Origin: Amblyomma americanum
Taxonomy: Eukaryota; Arthropoda; Arachnida; Ixodida; Ixodidae
Direction of reading: 5' to 3'
DNA: 64,000 nt
Assembly (NCBI RefSeq): GCF_052857255.1
Contig: NC_135500.1
Span: forward strand, 160,736,689 to 160,800,688
Positions within the stretch are counted from its first letter, which is position 1. The number at the start of each line of letters is the position of its first letter. The notes under the pieces were generated by a model. The model was not told where the DNA came from. It ran no database searches and saw nothing but the letters and a program-made list of their open reading frames with translations. A program made the translations under genes and the position numbers. Positions 22,735-36,545 of this stretch are shown here, one piece after another.

Positions 22735-23130
22735 AGTAGTAAGCTGGGTGACTAATTTCTGATAATTAACATTATAACTATTACAGCAGCTAGCGGCAAT
22801 TACAGATTTGCAGCCATACGTTACTAATAGCCATATCAGGTTTTAGAGATTTGAAAACGCGATTATCCTCGCCGCTGTAGTTGTACAAAATTTGGATGAA
22901 TCGTGCGAAAATACACGCGCTTTCGAAAGCATGCAGTCACAGCTACCTCTCAAAGTGTACTTAACTAGCCAAAAAAGCGAAATTTTGTCGAGGCATAGCA
23001 ACAAGCATAATCCTGTTTTCTAAATTCTAAAAATTGGTATTTCTATTACTAGCGACTGGGTACAAAACTCTAATTGCAACTGGGAGCCTAACTCTAGTAG
23101 TTAAAAAGTTTATTTATTAAAAAAGATCTA
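22735..23130. repeat. fold-back element, copy 2
   Basis: 'cgttactaatagccatatca' at about 22822-22841 and the following 'ggttttagagatttgaaaac' match copy 1 (13505-13555). The reverse complement of about 23010-23056 ('cgctagtaatagaaatacca...') matches the same motif, so this copy also has inverted ends. It is more diverged than copy 1 and its limits are approximate. Confidence 0.45.
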
Positions 23131-23431
23131 ACCAGCTTACTAATTAAAACGATTCCCCGGCTATCCGGTGTGCGCCAACACTGGTAATACTCTACCACAA
23201 AAGCCATATTTTTACGCCAAAAGACGATTTCTGAAATGTTTCGAAAGTCTTCCTTCAAACACCTGGTATACAATTTGAGACCCGCGGAAACTGCACAAGC
23301 CAAAGAGGAATGCCCACACTTCTTTCCTAGTCCATTAGTATTATTGAGAATACAAAGAGCAGATGTTGTTCGCTTGTTTTTCCGCTGGCTGGATAAGTCT
23401 AGCGCATAGCTAGTTCCCGTCTGCGACGTAA

Positions 23432-23433
<2 letters not shown>
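23131..23433. other. unassigned DNA
   Basis: Nothing recognised. Confidence 0.35.

Positions 23434-23517
<84 letters not shown>
23434..23517. repeat. TA dinucleotide microsatellite
   Basis: About 84 bp of pure TA repeat, directly followed by a SINE head. Confidence 0.95.
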
Positions 23518-23520
<3 letters not shown>

Positions 23521-23521
23521 A

Positions 23522-23625
23522 GCCCTCACTGAGTGGCTATGGTGCTTAGCTGAAGAACATTAGGTATAGGCATCGACCCTGGCCGCAGCAGCGGCGTTTT
23601 GACTGACTTGGAGTGCAAAAGCATA
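23522..23625 (+). mobile_element. SINE head fragment
   Basis: 'cactgagtggctatggtgct', 'tcgaccctggccgcagcagc' and 'gcgttttgactgac' match the tRNA-like head and the first body block of tick SINEs. The rest is missing. Confidence 0.5.
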
Positions 23626-26600
23626 AAAGGAACAAAATTTTCTGGCTCATTTAAGACGCCCAGCTCATCGAGATTAATTCGAAGCTTTTTTTTCTTTGAT
23701 CGCGTGTCTCAATACCTCCAGAGCTTATTGGTATGCGCTAATTTGTTAATCTTCAATAATTTAATATTGACCGTAATGTGACTGCACGATTTTGCCTCTA
23801 AGTTCGTATTGTTACTGGAGATATTCGACGAGTACCAAGGATCCGATTCTAAATTTTTTTTAGGAGAACGATCAAGGCAAAACCTTGTTAACAACTAGTG
23901 TTGTCTTTCGGACGTAATTTCGCCAATTTTCTTGCCACAGTCTTTACTTGCGCGTATTTAGACGTAGTCCTGGTCGCTTTGTGAGGCTACTTACAGTTGA
24001 GATATTTTTGTTCTTGGTTGATAATCACAATTTTAGTGCCTTTTTTGCACTCAGCAAGCTTTATTTGTGCGTGAGCATTTGGCTTTATTGCGAATGCGAT
24101 GATTCAGATAATGTAATTCTCATAAATCAAAGAATTACCAGGGGCATCAATATTATTTAGTTGATGAGTTAGCCTTAAAACAAACTTCCTTTTGGCTGGT
24201 TTATTTTGTTATTACAATGCACCAACAACGTGTGTTACTCAACAAACTTCTCTCTTTGCTCACAGAAATGCGTAATGTCCATAACATGATGAAATCATTC
24301 GTCTTACGCCTACAACCTGGAAGGAAAAAAAAAGAGAAAAGGTTGATAAGTATAGTAAAATATTACCGCAAGCGGCAAACCTAGCAGAATAAGTTGTAGA
24401 GCAATGAGTTCTTCCTGAATTCATGCAACAAGAAAAACAAGACAAAGAAACGCGCAGTACCAGAAGTGTGCACACATTTGGTTAAGTTTAGCATGAATTT
24501 CGTTCACGGCAGCTTGGATGGCAACACAAAGACGTCGGTGAGCACTGAATCCAAAAATTAAAATAAAATGCACCGGGGAATGGTGACAACAGCACGACTG
24601 CGAGAAATGAATGAGGACACAACGCAACCTCACGAGAAGTTTCTGAGTCTGTCAGCCCACTCTCCTGTCTCGCTGTGCTGAAGTTGGCAGAACCAAAGTG
24701 CGTATTCAGGGCAGCGGAACTCAGCTAAATGCGAAGCGCGTCCCACAACCCGAAAGGACGCCTCCACTAAATGAACAGCAAAAAAGGCGAACACAAATAA
24801 AATAACGCAAAGCAGCGCTTCGTGTCACTGAACAAACTCCCCTGCCCGAGGGCGGGAACGGAAAAAAGCGCGTGCTCTTTTCTTGTTCATTCTGGCAACT
24901 GCTCGAGCAGATGCGCACCTCCCTCGCGACCGTGTGTGCCGCCAAGGAAGGGCGGAAATGGTACACAAGAGGAGACAAGTGTAATTAAATAAAATGGCTC
25001 AGCAAAAGCATTCAGACGGAGAAACGAGTAAAAAAGAAAACGCATTGTGAAAGAACCTCGTCAGAACGAGTGGTGAAGCGAGGAAACAAACAAGCTTTGG
25101 CATATGAATACCTTGTTCCCTTAGCCTGCTTTGTAGAAGAATTCTGATTCTGCTTCAATTCGCGAGGTTGAGAAATAAAAAAAGCAGGCAAGAACTGTCG
25201 TGAATGCGACTGTAAAGCCGATATCTTTCAGCGTCCTTTCATGGTCGCATGACAACAGAGTCTCCCGGTCGATAAAAAAATGGAGAAGGTTAAAAGCAAA
25301 AGGCGCGAAGGGTGCATAGGGCGGGGGAGTCCCGCAAATGCCTGCACAGCTTTGGTGGAGAACGCGAAAGATAACGTAGAATCTAGGGCCACGAATGCAC
25401 CAACAGCCAGTTTGTCTGCTTTGTTATCTTCATTGCTGCCGTTGGCGTCCAAGAGGCGCGGTATGAGCCCTTGTTAACTGTGAAATTAGCTGGTCGTTTC
25501 TTACGAAACTATTGCGGAAAAAACTGATAGGCAAAAATGTGTCGACCTTCGTATCTCGGGGCTTTCTACTTTCAAGTGAGCAAAAATATATTTGCAATGA
25601 AGAGCCCCAGTAGAAGTCGCTAATGTTCACGGCCCTTATTTCGTGCCAAGAAAGCACACTTTAGGAAGTTGCTTCCCGGCGCGTTTCTTTGGAGCATGAA
25701 CAGTTACAGTAAGACTTTGGTGGAAGAGAAAGACAGAGTGTGAGTTGAATAACTTCGTTAATATAATGTTTTTGAAGTTGCGAACTCGTCAGTGATGCGT
25801 ATAATCAGCGGTTTTTCTAATCTTTAACATCTTTTTTCAAAGTCTTGAATCACAACTCTACTACATTTTTCAGAGATTCCTTAGACTTCATAACATGAGC
25901 TTCATAACAATGCACAGCCGAACTAGCACAGGCACGAAAGCTTAATATTGCAAAGTTGAAAAATCTCGTGAAAAAGAACAGTACAAAGCGATCTAAACCT
26001 GATGATTTTCTGAGCGTGTTCCCGTACAGAGCGGCATCAACAAGCTCTGGGCATTTCTAAGGCTTATCTGGGCCTTTCAAACTCGCGAATGCGCTTAGAA
26101 TGTAACGACCAAGCGTTCGTTCATAATTAAGCGGGAATCATCCATTGAAGACGGCGGCGCAATTTTCACGAACTAATGAATTCCTCCCGCCACACTTCTC
26201 ATCTTCAACATTCAAAAGCAATTCATTGAGAACGTGCCTCCTCATGTTATGTGAAAACAAGACTCGCAATTTTATGAATAAATAATGGCGACCGTTTCCC
26301 GCGCGTGTTATCGAGAAAACGTGATTCAATATTAAAAGCTCCTTGTTAATTTCTGCAACTCATGTCCTCTCGTGTACGTTTGAAAATGCTTCCTTTTGTA
26401 CAGTTTTTGGCACCAACTGTAATGGAAGCTGTGGGACCACAGTAAGTCTTCCATGTCCAACACGAGAGGGAATTATTCGAGGCAGCGAATAGTTAGTAAA
26501 CAATAACTGTGTTTTGCCGCTTTATGTGATATAATATGCAGGCGCGATTGCCTGAACTCAAGCGAGAGAACGCGAAAGCAGCGTGGAGCGAAGTAGAGTC

Positions 26601-27058
26601 AAGGTGAAAAAGAGAGAGCATTAAAAATCTGCGTGCTCACTTGGGCAATTAAGCCACGCAACACACGCTGATTAGAAAGTCTCAGTTCAGCACTTGGGGT
26701 CTTACAATCTAACTACAGACAGAGAAAGGGAAATGTTTTAGTCACCGCTCCTGAAGGTGGGTGGGCTGGAAGCAAATAGTGTCAAAAGTGCTACAAATTG
26801 TTCGCAGTCTTCAATTAGTCGAGGGAATGTACGACCGTCTTGAACTACACCTTTATTTATTGAGAACGTGCTCTGATTGGGATAATAATGGCAAATTTTT
26901 TAGTCCCATAATTTTCAACATCGCCGCTTGACGGTAAAGAGAACGCAGTAAGGGCATGCCGCTTGAAACAATTTTTGTGGTAGCAGATCTTTTCACCTTG
27001 GAACTTAATAGACATGCTATAGATTTTTTGAGGAAAGAATAACGGCTTATACTTGAAC
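23626..27058. other. unassigned DNA
   Basis: No gene is supported. Short frames (up to 85 codons) occur on both strands without domain patterns. A mildly GC-rich patch lies at 25250-25460. Confidence 0.4.
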
Positions 27059-28024
27059 TATTCAATTCAATTCAATTCAATTTATTTCAACACTACAATG
27101 TTGAGGACCGCAAAACAAAAAGCCTTTTGTGGCTTGACAAGGTCCGCAGCCCCTTTTAACAAGCAGTGACAGAGCATAGGGTTAGGTATTACATATTAAG
27201 CTAGAATTACCTAAGTCCCAATAACACGAGTGTCAGACATAATGTATATATATAATATATACTTACATATATGTGTAAAATGAATTCAAGTGAAACAGAA
27301 AGTATATTCAGTACATATAGCACACACGTACACTTGAACCCGAAGGAATTAACGCTAATTACTATTGCACATTATACATATATGATATCAACAAATGGGT
27401 CACATAAAACATACTGCAATGCACTATTCGGCAAATACACTGTTACAAAAGCAATTTCTTCCATTTTTGCGGAAACAAAGAAAAGATAGCTACCTAATAA
27501 TGAAACTTATACAGTGTTAATTTTATTTAGACAAGATGGCAATGTAAAGCGCAAAATTTGGTATGTGTAATTAGTCCTTGCCCGTGGCATCTCCCAGAGT
27601 TCGCAACTGCGCATATTTAGCTTCTCATATCTACGTTTTAAGTTCGATATAGTATTTACCATATTTTTATTTCTTTTAATACCTGTCTTATATTGGTGAA
27701 TTAGTGTTTGCTCATAAATATCAGGTATAGGAACTAAATTCAGTTTTTTGAAAAGTGGCCGCGTATGTGTGTCGTGGGGAACGTCCAGAATGCTACGGAC
27801 GGCCTTTTTTGTATTCTGTGTAATGTGGTGATATTAGAAAGTGTCGTAGTACCCCAAACAAGGTGGCAATAATGAATTTGGCTGAGAAGCAAGGATTTGT
27901 ATAGGACAAGTTTGATGCTTTTAGGGAGAAAATTTCTTAACCTGCATAAATGTCTCGTCTGTACTCTGACTAGGCTGGCATTGCTGACTAAGTGTAATAG
28001 AACTGTTTTCGCGAAAACTTCCAC
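27059..28024 (-). mobile_element. CR1-like LINE, C-terminus and 3' end
   Basis: On the minus strand the frame 28024-27740 shows the reverse-transcriptase C-terminal pattern L-P-K-S-I-K-L-V-L-Y-K-S-L, Y-C-H-L-V-W-G and L-H-R-I-Q-K-R. A long AT-rich 3' part ends in a TTGAA pentanucleotide tail (27061-27080 on plus). The catalytic reverse transcriptase core is absent (5' truncation). The family differs from the other LINEs in the window. Confidence 0.65.
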
Positions 28025-31000
28025 TGATTTGGCATTTTAATGTTTTTTTTAAAGTAGAACATTTTCGCTATTTAGAAGTATTCTGACCCCGCCTGACATA
28101 GCGAGTTGAGCTCGGAGTTTACTTGCGTACCGCTGAAGCAGCGTCGCTTTTTTCTTTCCGCGGAAGCAGCCACGAAAGGTTAGTTGAAGCTAAAGCTAAT
28201 GTAGCCATTTCGCAAGAGCAGTTTTATATGCCGAAGCAGCGTAGTTAAGGTTTGAAGCAAGATGTGTCATACCACGCTAAACCAAAATCTCACTGAGCCT
28301 GTCCACAGTAAGCTCTTTAAAGTATCCCATCCGGTCAAGCAAGCTGCGGATATGGATCTGGCATGCATCTGCGTTCAGCAACGTTCATATGTTGCTTTTG
28401 CACAAACTCCAAACAGCTCTGCAGATGCACTCCTACTTATCCTACGCACCACCCTCACAAACGGCCCAGAAAGAGGCGCTCAATTTTAATCACCGACCAT
28501 CTAATACTGCTACACCCCTCTTCCGAAATTCTTGAGAGGCCGTGGTTGGCAAACACTACGCAGACTCTTTGGAAACAATCTCTTTAATTACGCCCTCCTG
28601 GCGATTCATCGAATATGCGTGCCACACAAAGCACACGCGGTGTTATTCTGAGAACGCACAGTGCTTAAGCTTTCAGAGCAAGGCTGTTCGGCGCCTTAAC
28701 TGCGAGCGTAATTAAAAGTCGAAGCAGATGATTCTGCGGAAAAATATCATAGGCAAATGAAATTAGACGCTTAAGCGTTGCTTCCATTCTTACGCGGAGA
28801 AACTGAATTGCTAGGTCTGCAGCTGGCATCGTTGGTCTAGAAGTTAGTGCAGCTTATGGACACGAGGAGGAGGAGGAGGAGAAAGAGGAAAGGCAGGGAG
28901 GTTAACCGGATGAATAAGTTGGTTTGCGACCCTGCACGGGGAGAACGGGGTGAGAGGATAAAAAGATGATAGGTTTGGTGTAGGCGAGAGAGGGAAGAAA
29001 GATGAAAGGGAAGAGAAAGCAATTTTCATTGACGTGCCTGATTCGCCGATGGAAAAGCTTCCCTTTTGAAACGGTTAGCCATGCTAGACGTGTGTATATA
29101 ACGCAGAAATGCAGCATGATGTAGGATACACAAGTTGGAAGGACACAGCGAAGCGGAAGGTTCAAGGCTGCAGTCGGAGAGCGCAGTATTAGTAGGAAGC
29201 ACTATAGTGCTCACGACTTAAGGTGGAAGTTGATTTTCTGGGTCTGGAAGTCAAATGCTCGGAAGTTCACGAATAAGTCTAGTTCTGATATGGGGCCAAA
29301 AATAGCACGTAGTCTCAGCTATCAGGCCTCATATTTACTGTCTCAAGTATCCTTTACTTGGCTGATTTTATGGCCCGTGCAAGTGGTGTTTATAAAGCAG
29401 GAATGACCTCGTGGTATATTGAAAGGTCTCAAGGGGGGGGGGGGGGGGGGGGGTATAGTTTTCTCTAAATAAGCTCAGCATGGGGTGAACTAGCATTTTC
29501 AATACCTGTAATTAATTCAGATTAAGTGCAATAATGTTTACATATATAAAGTAAAAAGATGCTCCTCAGGAATAACCTGCGTGGTGTAGGAGACCACAAA
29601 TAAGATAAAAATTTGATTTTGATTCTTTCCCCAGTTTATTCATATTCTTTGCTTTCTTACCCTTCGCTTGTGGCTGAAGCGAAGTCACCTATCCGCTAAT
29701 GCCACGAGGTGCCAGTGGACGCGGCGGATTACCAGAACAAAATAGATAAATAAAATTAAAGGACAAACATTACCGCAGTTAAATTACAAATGCTTCGCGA
29801 AATCTCGCATATTGTTATGGATATCGCAGTGACTCACGTAATAGGTATCTATGATAATTAAGCAACTCAAAGTGTGCTTCGCTGGGCGCAATACAGTAGA
29901 ACCAGTTATCCGGTTATTCTCAGAGCGGTGTAGCGTTCACTTGAATGTGTCGAATTTTGCAGAAAAATTACGACCGTAATGTCAAAGAGTGCAAAAAGCT
30001 AGTTGTCTTCAAAAACATTGTAGGGTAATGAACAGTAAGAGATTCAGCTTATGTAATGTTGCTGTTCTTAATTTCAGCGTCTTTGTTTACAATCACCCCC
30101 CCCCCCCCCCCCGCTTCGAATTCTCCTAGGGGGGTAAAGATTCCGTGTGAAAGTGAGGTGCAAGTAACAACACTGGAGTATCTTGTGCCGCATGTTTACA
30201 GGAGATGAAATCCTACAATTTTCGTAGTGACAAAATTGTCCCTAGCAGAGCTGATGAGCGCTCCTCTAAACTGTTAGTGAGCAAAAGAGACGCCTATTTC
30301 GTGCAGCGAGTATGCACTACACTTCTCATTGTCGCCACCTGTGAGGAATACTTTTCTGGCTCCCCATGGGCAGTTTTATTATCTAGTGCCCTTTGTTTCC
30401 CTGATCCGTACACGTGGAGTGTGAACGCGCACTGTCGTTAATCAGCTAGGTTTGTCAGGTCGAGGCAATGAGCTGCGAGAAATTTTTTACATAAATGCAT
30501 GTGGTTGCAGGCCTGATGGCCTATGGGCCTCCGGAATAACAATTTAGATAATTGTTACTAGGCAGATTAGGCTGGCATGAAGAAATTTTAGTGTGTGTCC
30601 CGGCACTCCTGTTTTTTTATGTGTGGCGATTTTTTTAGTGGACGACTGTTTGGAAAGCGGTGAAGGCTTTGCAGTGTGCGTGTTTTTCGTGCATTCGCCA
30701 TGCATTTCTCAAGACCCAGAGAGGACGACAGCGCCGCGAACAGAAAATAAGTGTCCACTTTGTAATTAAGAAATTAAAAAAAATTGAATAACCAAATTGC
30801 TATACAAATTGTCTGCTATCGCAAGCACAGATGCACATTTCCAGCAGTAAGTATTTTTGATTGCTATGTCAGTCATTGACATCTTATGTCAACAGTCAAC
30901 CACATTGACACATATGTCGCTCAAGAAAGCAATTTCTTTTTACTGTCAAGCTCAAGTATACATCGCAAGCCTTGTATAACTATTCCCAGAAATACTGGAC

Positions 31001-33244
31001 AAGTGCAGTTTTCCATGGAAAGTTGTTAATGAACGGAACCTCTTCATATATGGTAACGTTCTACTCTAAAGATCAACACATTCCCAGGTTTGCCTTCGGC
31101 ATACCTGCATTTGTTTGCCATTAATGTTTCTGCAGTCTTAGCAAGCGTTGCCCATAGTTTTTCTAAGACATTCTTAGATCCTTGATACAAGCGATGTACC
31201 AATTTAAAAAAAAAAGACGTTGCTACGAACTGGAAGAGCGGACCATTAGCTTCAAAATTTCCATAAAGCAACTTACAATATTCCACATTGGCCTCACAGC
31301 TCAAATTGACCACCAAGAATCCTGTATTTCATCGTTGGTCGATGCTCTGGTTTGAGCCCATCCCTGCATAGCTTGGTTTTACTAAAGGGAAAGGATTGTA
31401 TGGCTGATCACCAACGACACCCGGCGTCGGCCCTTACCAACAGCAGTGGCCCCCAAAATATTAGATCACTTCCAATGTATCAAAGAGAAGTAAAAGTTCT
31501 TCCTATGGTGGAGGAAATGATTTTAAGATGGCGAGGAGAGCACACGACCCATAGGCTCCAAAACCGTGTTTATTTGCTTCGAACAAATATTATTCTAGTG
31601 TATGCGTTTCGTTAAAGCTGTAAGCAAATGGGTTGGTGTGTCATAAGAAAGAGAAAAATTGTTATAGTAGAAAAAATAAAAAGCAAATAAAACAAAACAA
31701 CAATGTTTTCGCATTCAGACGCGTAAGTTTACTGAAGTACCCTCCGTAATTTTCGTTCTCCTGCTTTCGTCGGGGCTCATGACGCAAACTAGATAAACGT
31801 GCAAGTGGAGTCTAGCTTTCTTGGACAGCGTCAGAGTAGAAAAACTGCTCAAGAAGTGTAGTATATATGCAGCAAGTCATAATGAAAACTTCCAGCCAAT
31901 TGTGGGTTGTACAGGTGAGCTCTACGTTGGGCCAGAAAAAAAAAGAAGCTGTTTACACGAGCAATGTGAATGCAACGGAAAGCTGTTGTCTTTCCCTATC
32001 GCACGCACGTCAGCACATTATAGCAACTAATCAGCTGGTCCGATTTATCAACACCCAAGATGCCAGCATTTTAGTCTTCGCTCAACATAGTCCTCGGTAT
32101 TTTATGTTGTGGCGAGTTTTTCTCACTTTTGCAGCGCGCGATCTCATGTGACGTTTATGTTGGATAGCCTATGGGCTTCTGAACCGACTTAACAAACATG
32201 GCACACTATGTTTATGAGGTACACCTAACGAATCAACGCTTCACGCGTAAGGTAGCTGTGCTCGCAGCTGGAGCGCTAAATTTGGAGAACGCAGTCCCAG
32301 TGGAGTTTATTCGACGGTTCATGCAACAACCCTATCCACGCCCGCCTGACAGCCTGGCTTACCATTTAGCTTTCTGAGGGCTACCTTTGGTCATCCAGAG
32401 CAATCGCAGCAAAATAGAGCAGTTGGCGTTTTGCAGAAATAAAATTGAATATAGTGTGGTACTTCTTGCGAAAGAGGAGACATCGCCGACAGCTAAACTG
32501 TTTTCCTGCCTAGTCTGAAAACCTCCGCGGCGGGAGCCCGGAAAGGATTTCATTTCCGACGAGCTAGCGCTATCGAACGAGTGGGTAAGTTTTCTCTGCA
32601 TAAAGCTGCGCTTTTAATTTTACTGCACGGCTCTCTCTGTCTTTTTGGTGGCACCAGTATTCACGTAGACATGACTTTAATTATTTATTTGTTGCGTGCT
32701 CAGCTACCAAAGCTTTCGCTTTGCGCTGTGAAATTTGAGGGAACGAGTGTAGCCTAGATGCAGGAAGAAATAATTTGTGTGTGCTCATTTACCTTCAGTA
32801 TCTAGTAGCGGTGCTTATCCGAGCTAGCGATATTGATTAACTTCTGATATGCAGTGCAGAAAGCAAGGTCATAGTTTAACGCTTGGCCGTTTTTTCTTGT
32901 GTGCGTGTTGAAGGGGTGGACTATGCCCATTACGGTCCCTAGTTTTAGCACCAGCACATAAATAACCAATAGACACATTCGAACTAATTGGTAGCTGTAA
33001 GTTGCGCCAGCTTACACGGGCTCGGGCAGTTTGAATGAAATGGACTGTTTCTTTTCTAGGCATGATGTCTAACACAGTCAAAATAAACTACACCGTTGTT
33101 TTTGAAAAATAATCGGTCAGCGCATATTAACGTGTCTTATGGCCGTGTCGTGCGAAGCCAAAATTCCAAATTCGGTGAGTATTAGCTGTCGACTGTTTTC
33201 TGGAGCTCTTGAAGAATTTCGTGACTACTTTTGACAGGAATGCG
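28025..33244. other. unassigned DNA with homopolymer and GGA tracts
   Basis: No gene is supported in 5.2 kb. A GAG/GGA-rich stretch at about 28862-28905 with following sequence looks like a dispersed repeat. A pure G run lies at about 29433-29452 and a C run at about 30098-30111. Around 32520-32600 a GC-rich bit precedes GTAAGTTTT, a donor-like site with no recognisable exon. Confidence 0.4.
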
Positions 33245-34200
33245 ACATTATGGCCGGGCATCCGGGTAGCAAAAACACGTGGCTCCTGCTACGGCAGTTA
33301 CTCGACCCCACATAGCCCAAAACGGCTCCGCGCAATAGACTCGCTCAAATACTACACCAACATGAAGACATTACAGAAGAGTTAAAGGAGGAACTAAGGT
33401 GTATACACACAAATATCACGCAATCCACTGAACACTTCCCTGGTACAAGGGCGGGCCGAACCCAGAATTAGACCAGGAATTCGGCATGGCGAAAAAATGG
33501 GAAGCCATGCGCCAACACAAAGCAACATCAGCCGCGGGACCCGACGGCGTCACCAACAAGATGCTGAGAAATCTAGGCCATACATTAGTGAAGGCCCTAG
33601 CTTACCTAAATAACAAACCCTGGCAGGAGGTTGAGATCTCCCAAGATTGGAAACACGCGAGAATCATCTTTAACACTGAACCAGGCAAGAAAATAAATGC
33701 CGAAACCCTAAGACCCGTCTCTTACAAATCTTGTTTAGGGAAGCTCATGGAACGCGCAGTTCTGAACAGACTCAAAGGATACGTGGCGGGTGACAAGCTC
33801 CTAACCCCGACCATGCTAGGCTTTAGAGCCCACCTGTCCACGCAGAAAGTCATGCTCCACCTTAGAGAATAAGTGATCCCCAAAAGCAATAAATCGAAAG
33901 CAAGAACTACATAACAGCTCTTCAGGGCAAGAGAATGGCAGAAATATCGCTCGGCAGGACGATCTCAGATCCCACGCGCAAAGTGTGTAGGGGGACCCCG
34001 CAAGGCTTATAACTCTCGCCATTCCTACTTAACCTGACAGTCGTAGAATTACCGAAATACTCGGGGACATCCCAAACTGGAGGCACACTTTCTATATCGA
34101 CAATGTCACCTTCTAGACCAATAAAGGAAAAGATGGGGAGATAGAAAAGACTTCAGAAAGGGCATGTGTTATGCTGGGGCAACCTATAAAGAATGAAAAA
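33245..34200 (+). mobile_element. I-type LINE, reverse transcriptase part (inactive)
   Basis: The frame 33486-33872 shows the start of a LINE reverse transcriptase: A-T-S-A-A-G-P-D-G-V-T-N-K-M-L, then W-K-H-A-R-I-I-F, L-R-P-V-S-Y-K-S-C-L-G-K-L-M-E-R and G-F-R-A-H. After a stop the signal continues: G-T-P-Q-G followed by a stop where the next residues should be, then Y-I-D-N at about 34092-34103 where the family has Y-A-D-D. The element is therefore dead at its active site as well as interrupted. The 5' part and any first ORF are missing or unrecognised. Confidence 0.75.
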
Positions 34201-35558
34201 CAATAAGCCCCTGCCTGCACCACTTAGGTACAACAGGCTTAATCCAATTTGAGGATAAATGGAAAGGGCCAAAGAAATGGTTTACCACCTGTGGGTGGGG
34301 AAAATGGGAAAAAAAGGAGGGGGGGGGGACAGCTGCATAGCGACCTACAGCTGGGGGAGCAGGCCCGGGGAGACTCCCCTGATCTCCCCTGGTACGTACC
34401 ATATAGAAATGGGTGAAATGGGTTATGGAATTAGGATGAGAATGGAGACAGCGTGTTTTTGCTCTGATTCTTCATATATCTCGACTCCATTATTGGCCTG
34501 CCTGGCCAGGACAGGGAGGGCGTCAAGATTGCCCAATGATGCCGCGCCACTCACGGGAAGCCCGACCACCCACAAACGCAAAAGGTTCCGACCGCCGGAG
34601 ACAGGAAAACCTAACCCGGTGTCAGCTACCTCGAGCCCCTCCACGACTTTCAGGGATTGTTTCGGAATTTCCAGCTGCTACTTGCCGTCGAGTGCTTTTT
34701 GCGGTTTTTCAGACAACGGAAATTTGTGTGGTGTGATCCAGCCAGGAGAGGCTTAGGCCGTCAGCCTATCGGCCCTCCGGCCCTCGGCGCCATGAGCTAA
34801 CACCTCCGGGGAGACCCACCTGTGCTTCCAACCAACCAACCATGCACTTATTTCTCCCCTAGCTTGCTCCACGCCTATTAAGGAGGGAATGTTCGAAGGT
34901 GGGCTCACCGGGCCAGAAACCAAGAACGTGGCTTAGGGTGAGATGACCGGGGCCTACTCCGCCGGTACTCCACAACATCAACTGTTTTTACACTGGTCAA
35001 ACTACGCCCCCCTACCTCGACGCCCCGCAATGGCTACTACAGTCCCGCGGTCAGTCGTGAGGCCGCTTCCCCGAAGCATCGTTTCTAGGAGCCTGGCTGG
35101 TGTAAACCACCGCACGGACCTAGCCTCTCCGTAGCCATAAACCGGCACGTCGGTCGCCAGACGCGCATGGCCCCACGTGCGGAGGCGAGTTGCATGTATT
35201 TGAAAAACTTTGATATTTTGACACGCCTTCCGCGCCGGATTTCATGAGTCCAGCCTGGTGTGTCTCCAGGCCTGCCTCCGCTCAGGCATCGAACCACACG
35301 AGCGCGACTGGCCCTCAGAGTCGCTTGGGAGTCGCTGCCACTCTCATGGGCTTTTGCACCCGAGAGGATCGGCCCCGACCAAACCATCTCCACAGCTGGA
35401 ATTGCACCGGAACAAAGCCTAGTAGCCGAAACCACTCTGGCCCGTATACGCTGGCGGGGAGTGGGGGACAGAGCAGGCCGCACAGATTCCCCCCCCCCCC
35501 CCACCTAGTCGATGTTTGGAATGTTCTCATCCAAAATCTAGCTCCTAATTAAAAGAGA
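34201..35558. other. GC-rich insert of unknown origin inside the I-type LINE
   Basis: The LINE coding signal stops at about 34200 and resumes at about 35559. In between is 1.35 kb of GC-rich DNA with a G run (34315-34328), a C run (35490-35502) and overlapping Pro/Ser/Arg-rich frames on both strands (for example 34259-34756 + and 35504-35085 -). No domain is recognised. It may be another repeat, such as a first-ORF or 5' fragment of a related LINE. Confidence 0.35.
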
Positions 35559-36545
35559 CATTCCGCTGGGATCCAGCGTCCTGGCAGACAAGACAAACGT
35601 TCAAGAGCAAGACAAAGACATCAGACAAGTGAATTCCATCCGGATCCTTGGAATTATCTTCCAAGGGAACCAAAAAACACGGAATCCACCACCAAGCTAA
35701 ACGTCTCGGTGCACCAGACAATGAGTGTTCTTACTGAAAACCTACCCACTAGAAAACCTACCGCGTGTTAAGACACCGGTGTCCCAGTCTTTGAGCATCC
35801 GCCTCGCATGCGGGACGTGCACGGTTCGATCCACAGTGCCGCCGGGTACCCACCGGTGGCACAGTGGGTACAAGCTTTCCCCTGCCCAGTGTTCGGCTTC
35901 TTAGGGTGAAATGCTCGGGAAGTGGGTCTTTGACCCGACCTTGTGCATTGAAAACTACCTTGTGCCATGGCGCTCTTTGTCCTCAGCTTCCCTTGCGACA
36001 TAAAAATATATCATCATCATCATCGTCATCATCATTATCATCAGCAACAGCAGCAGCATACGAACAGGAGAGCACGAAAAATCTCTATGCCGATTGGTGC
36101 TCGTCTAATTGTCATCGGTATGATTGCCTACGCCCTCCCCTATGTACATTATACTACGCCGAGAAACTCAAAATTGAAGGCCTCACTAGGCAGGCCTACA
36201 AAGAAGACGTGGGTCTACGTGTCAACACCTCCAACGACAAGCGACTGCAACTTGGCCTGCTCAACACGCTGGACGATTTGACTAAGGCCCATAAAAAATA
36301 CTAGAGCTCAGGCTCGCACGCACCAATGCGGGTAGAGCGATCCTAGAAAGGCTGGGAATTAACTCGGAACCTCTCAACGCGGACACCCGCAAAATCCCGT
36401 CTAACTCTAGAAAGGAAACCATGGTAAAATCATTACCGAAAAATACGCACCCCGTCCACCACAATGGAAGACGCAAAGCCAGAGCGCAAGCCCTAGCTAA
36501 GAAACTCGAGGGCCGACCGGGCGCGATCTACGTATACGGGGCCGC

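Noticed and set aside
34259..34756. 165-codon Pro/Ser-rich frame in the GC-rich insert
   Set aside because: It contains a homopolymer G run, overlaps other frames and shows no domain.
36001..36050. CRISPR-like or regulatory meaning of the ATC/CAT repeats
   Set aside because: They are the simple-repeat tail of a SINE. No spacers or dyad repeats are present.
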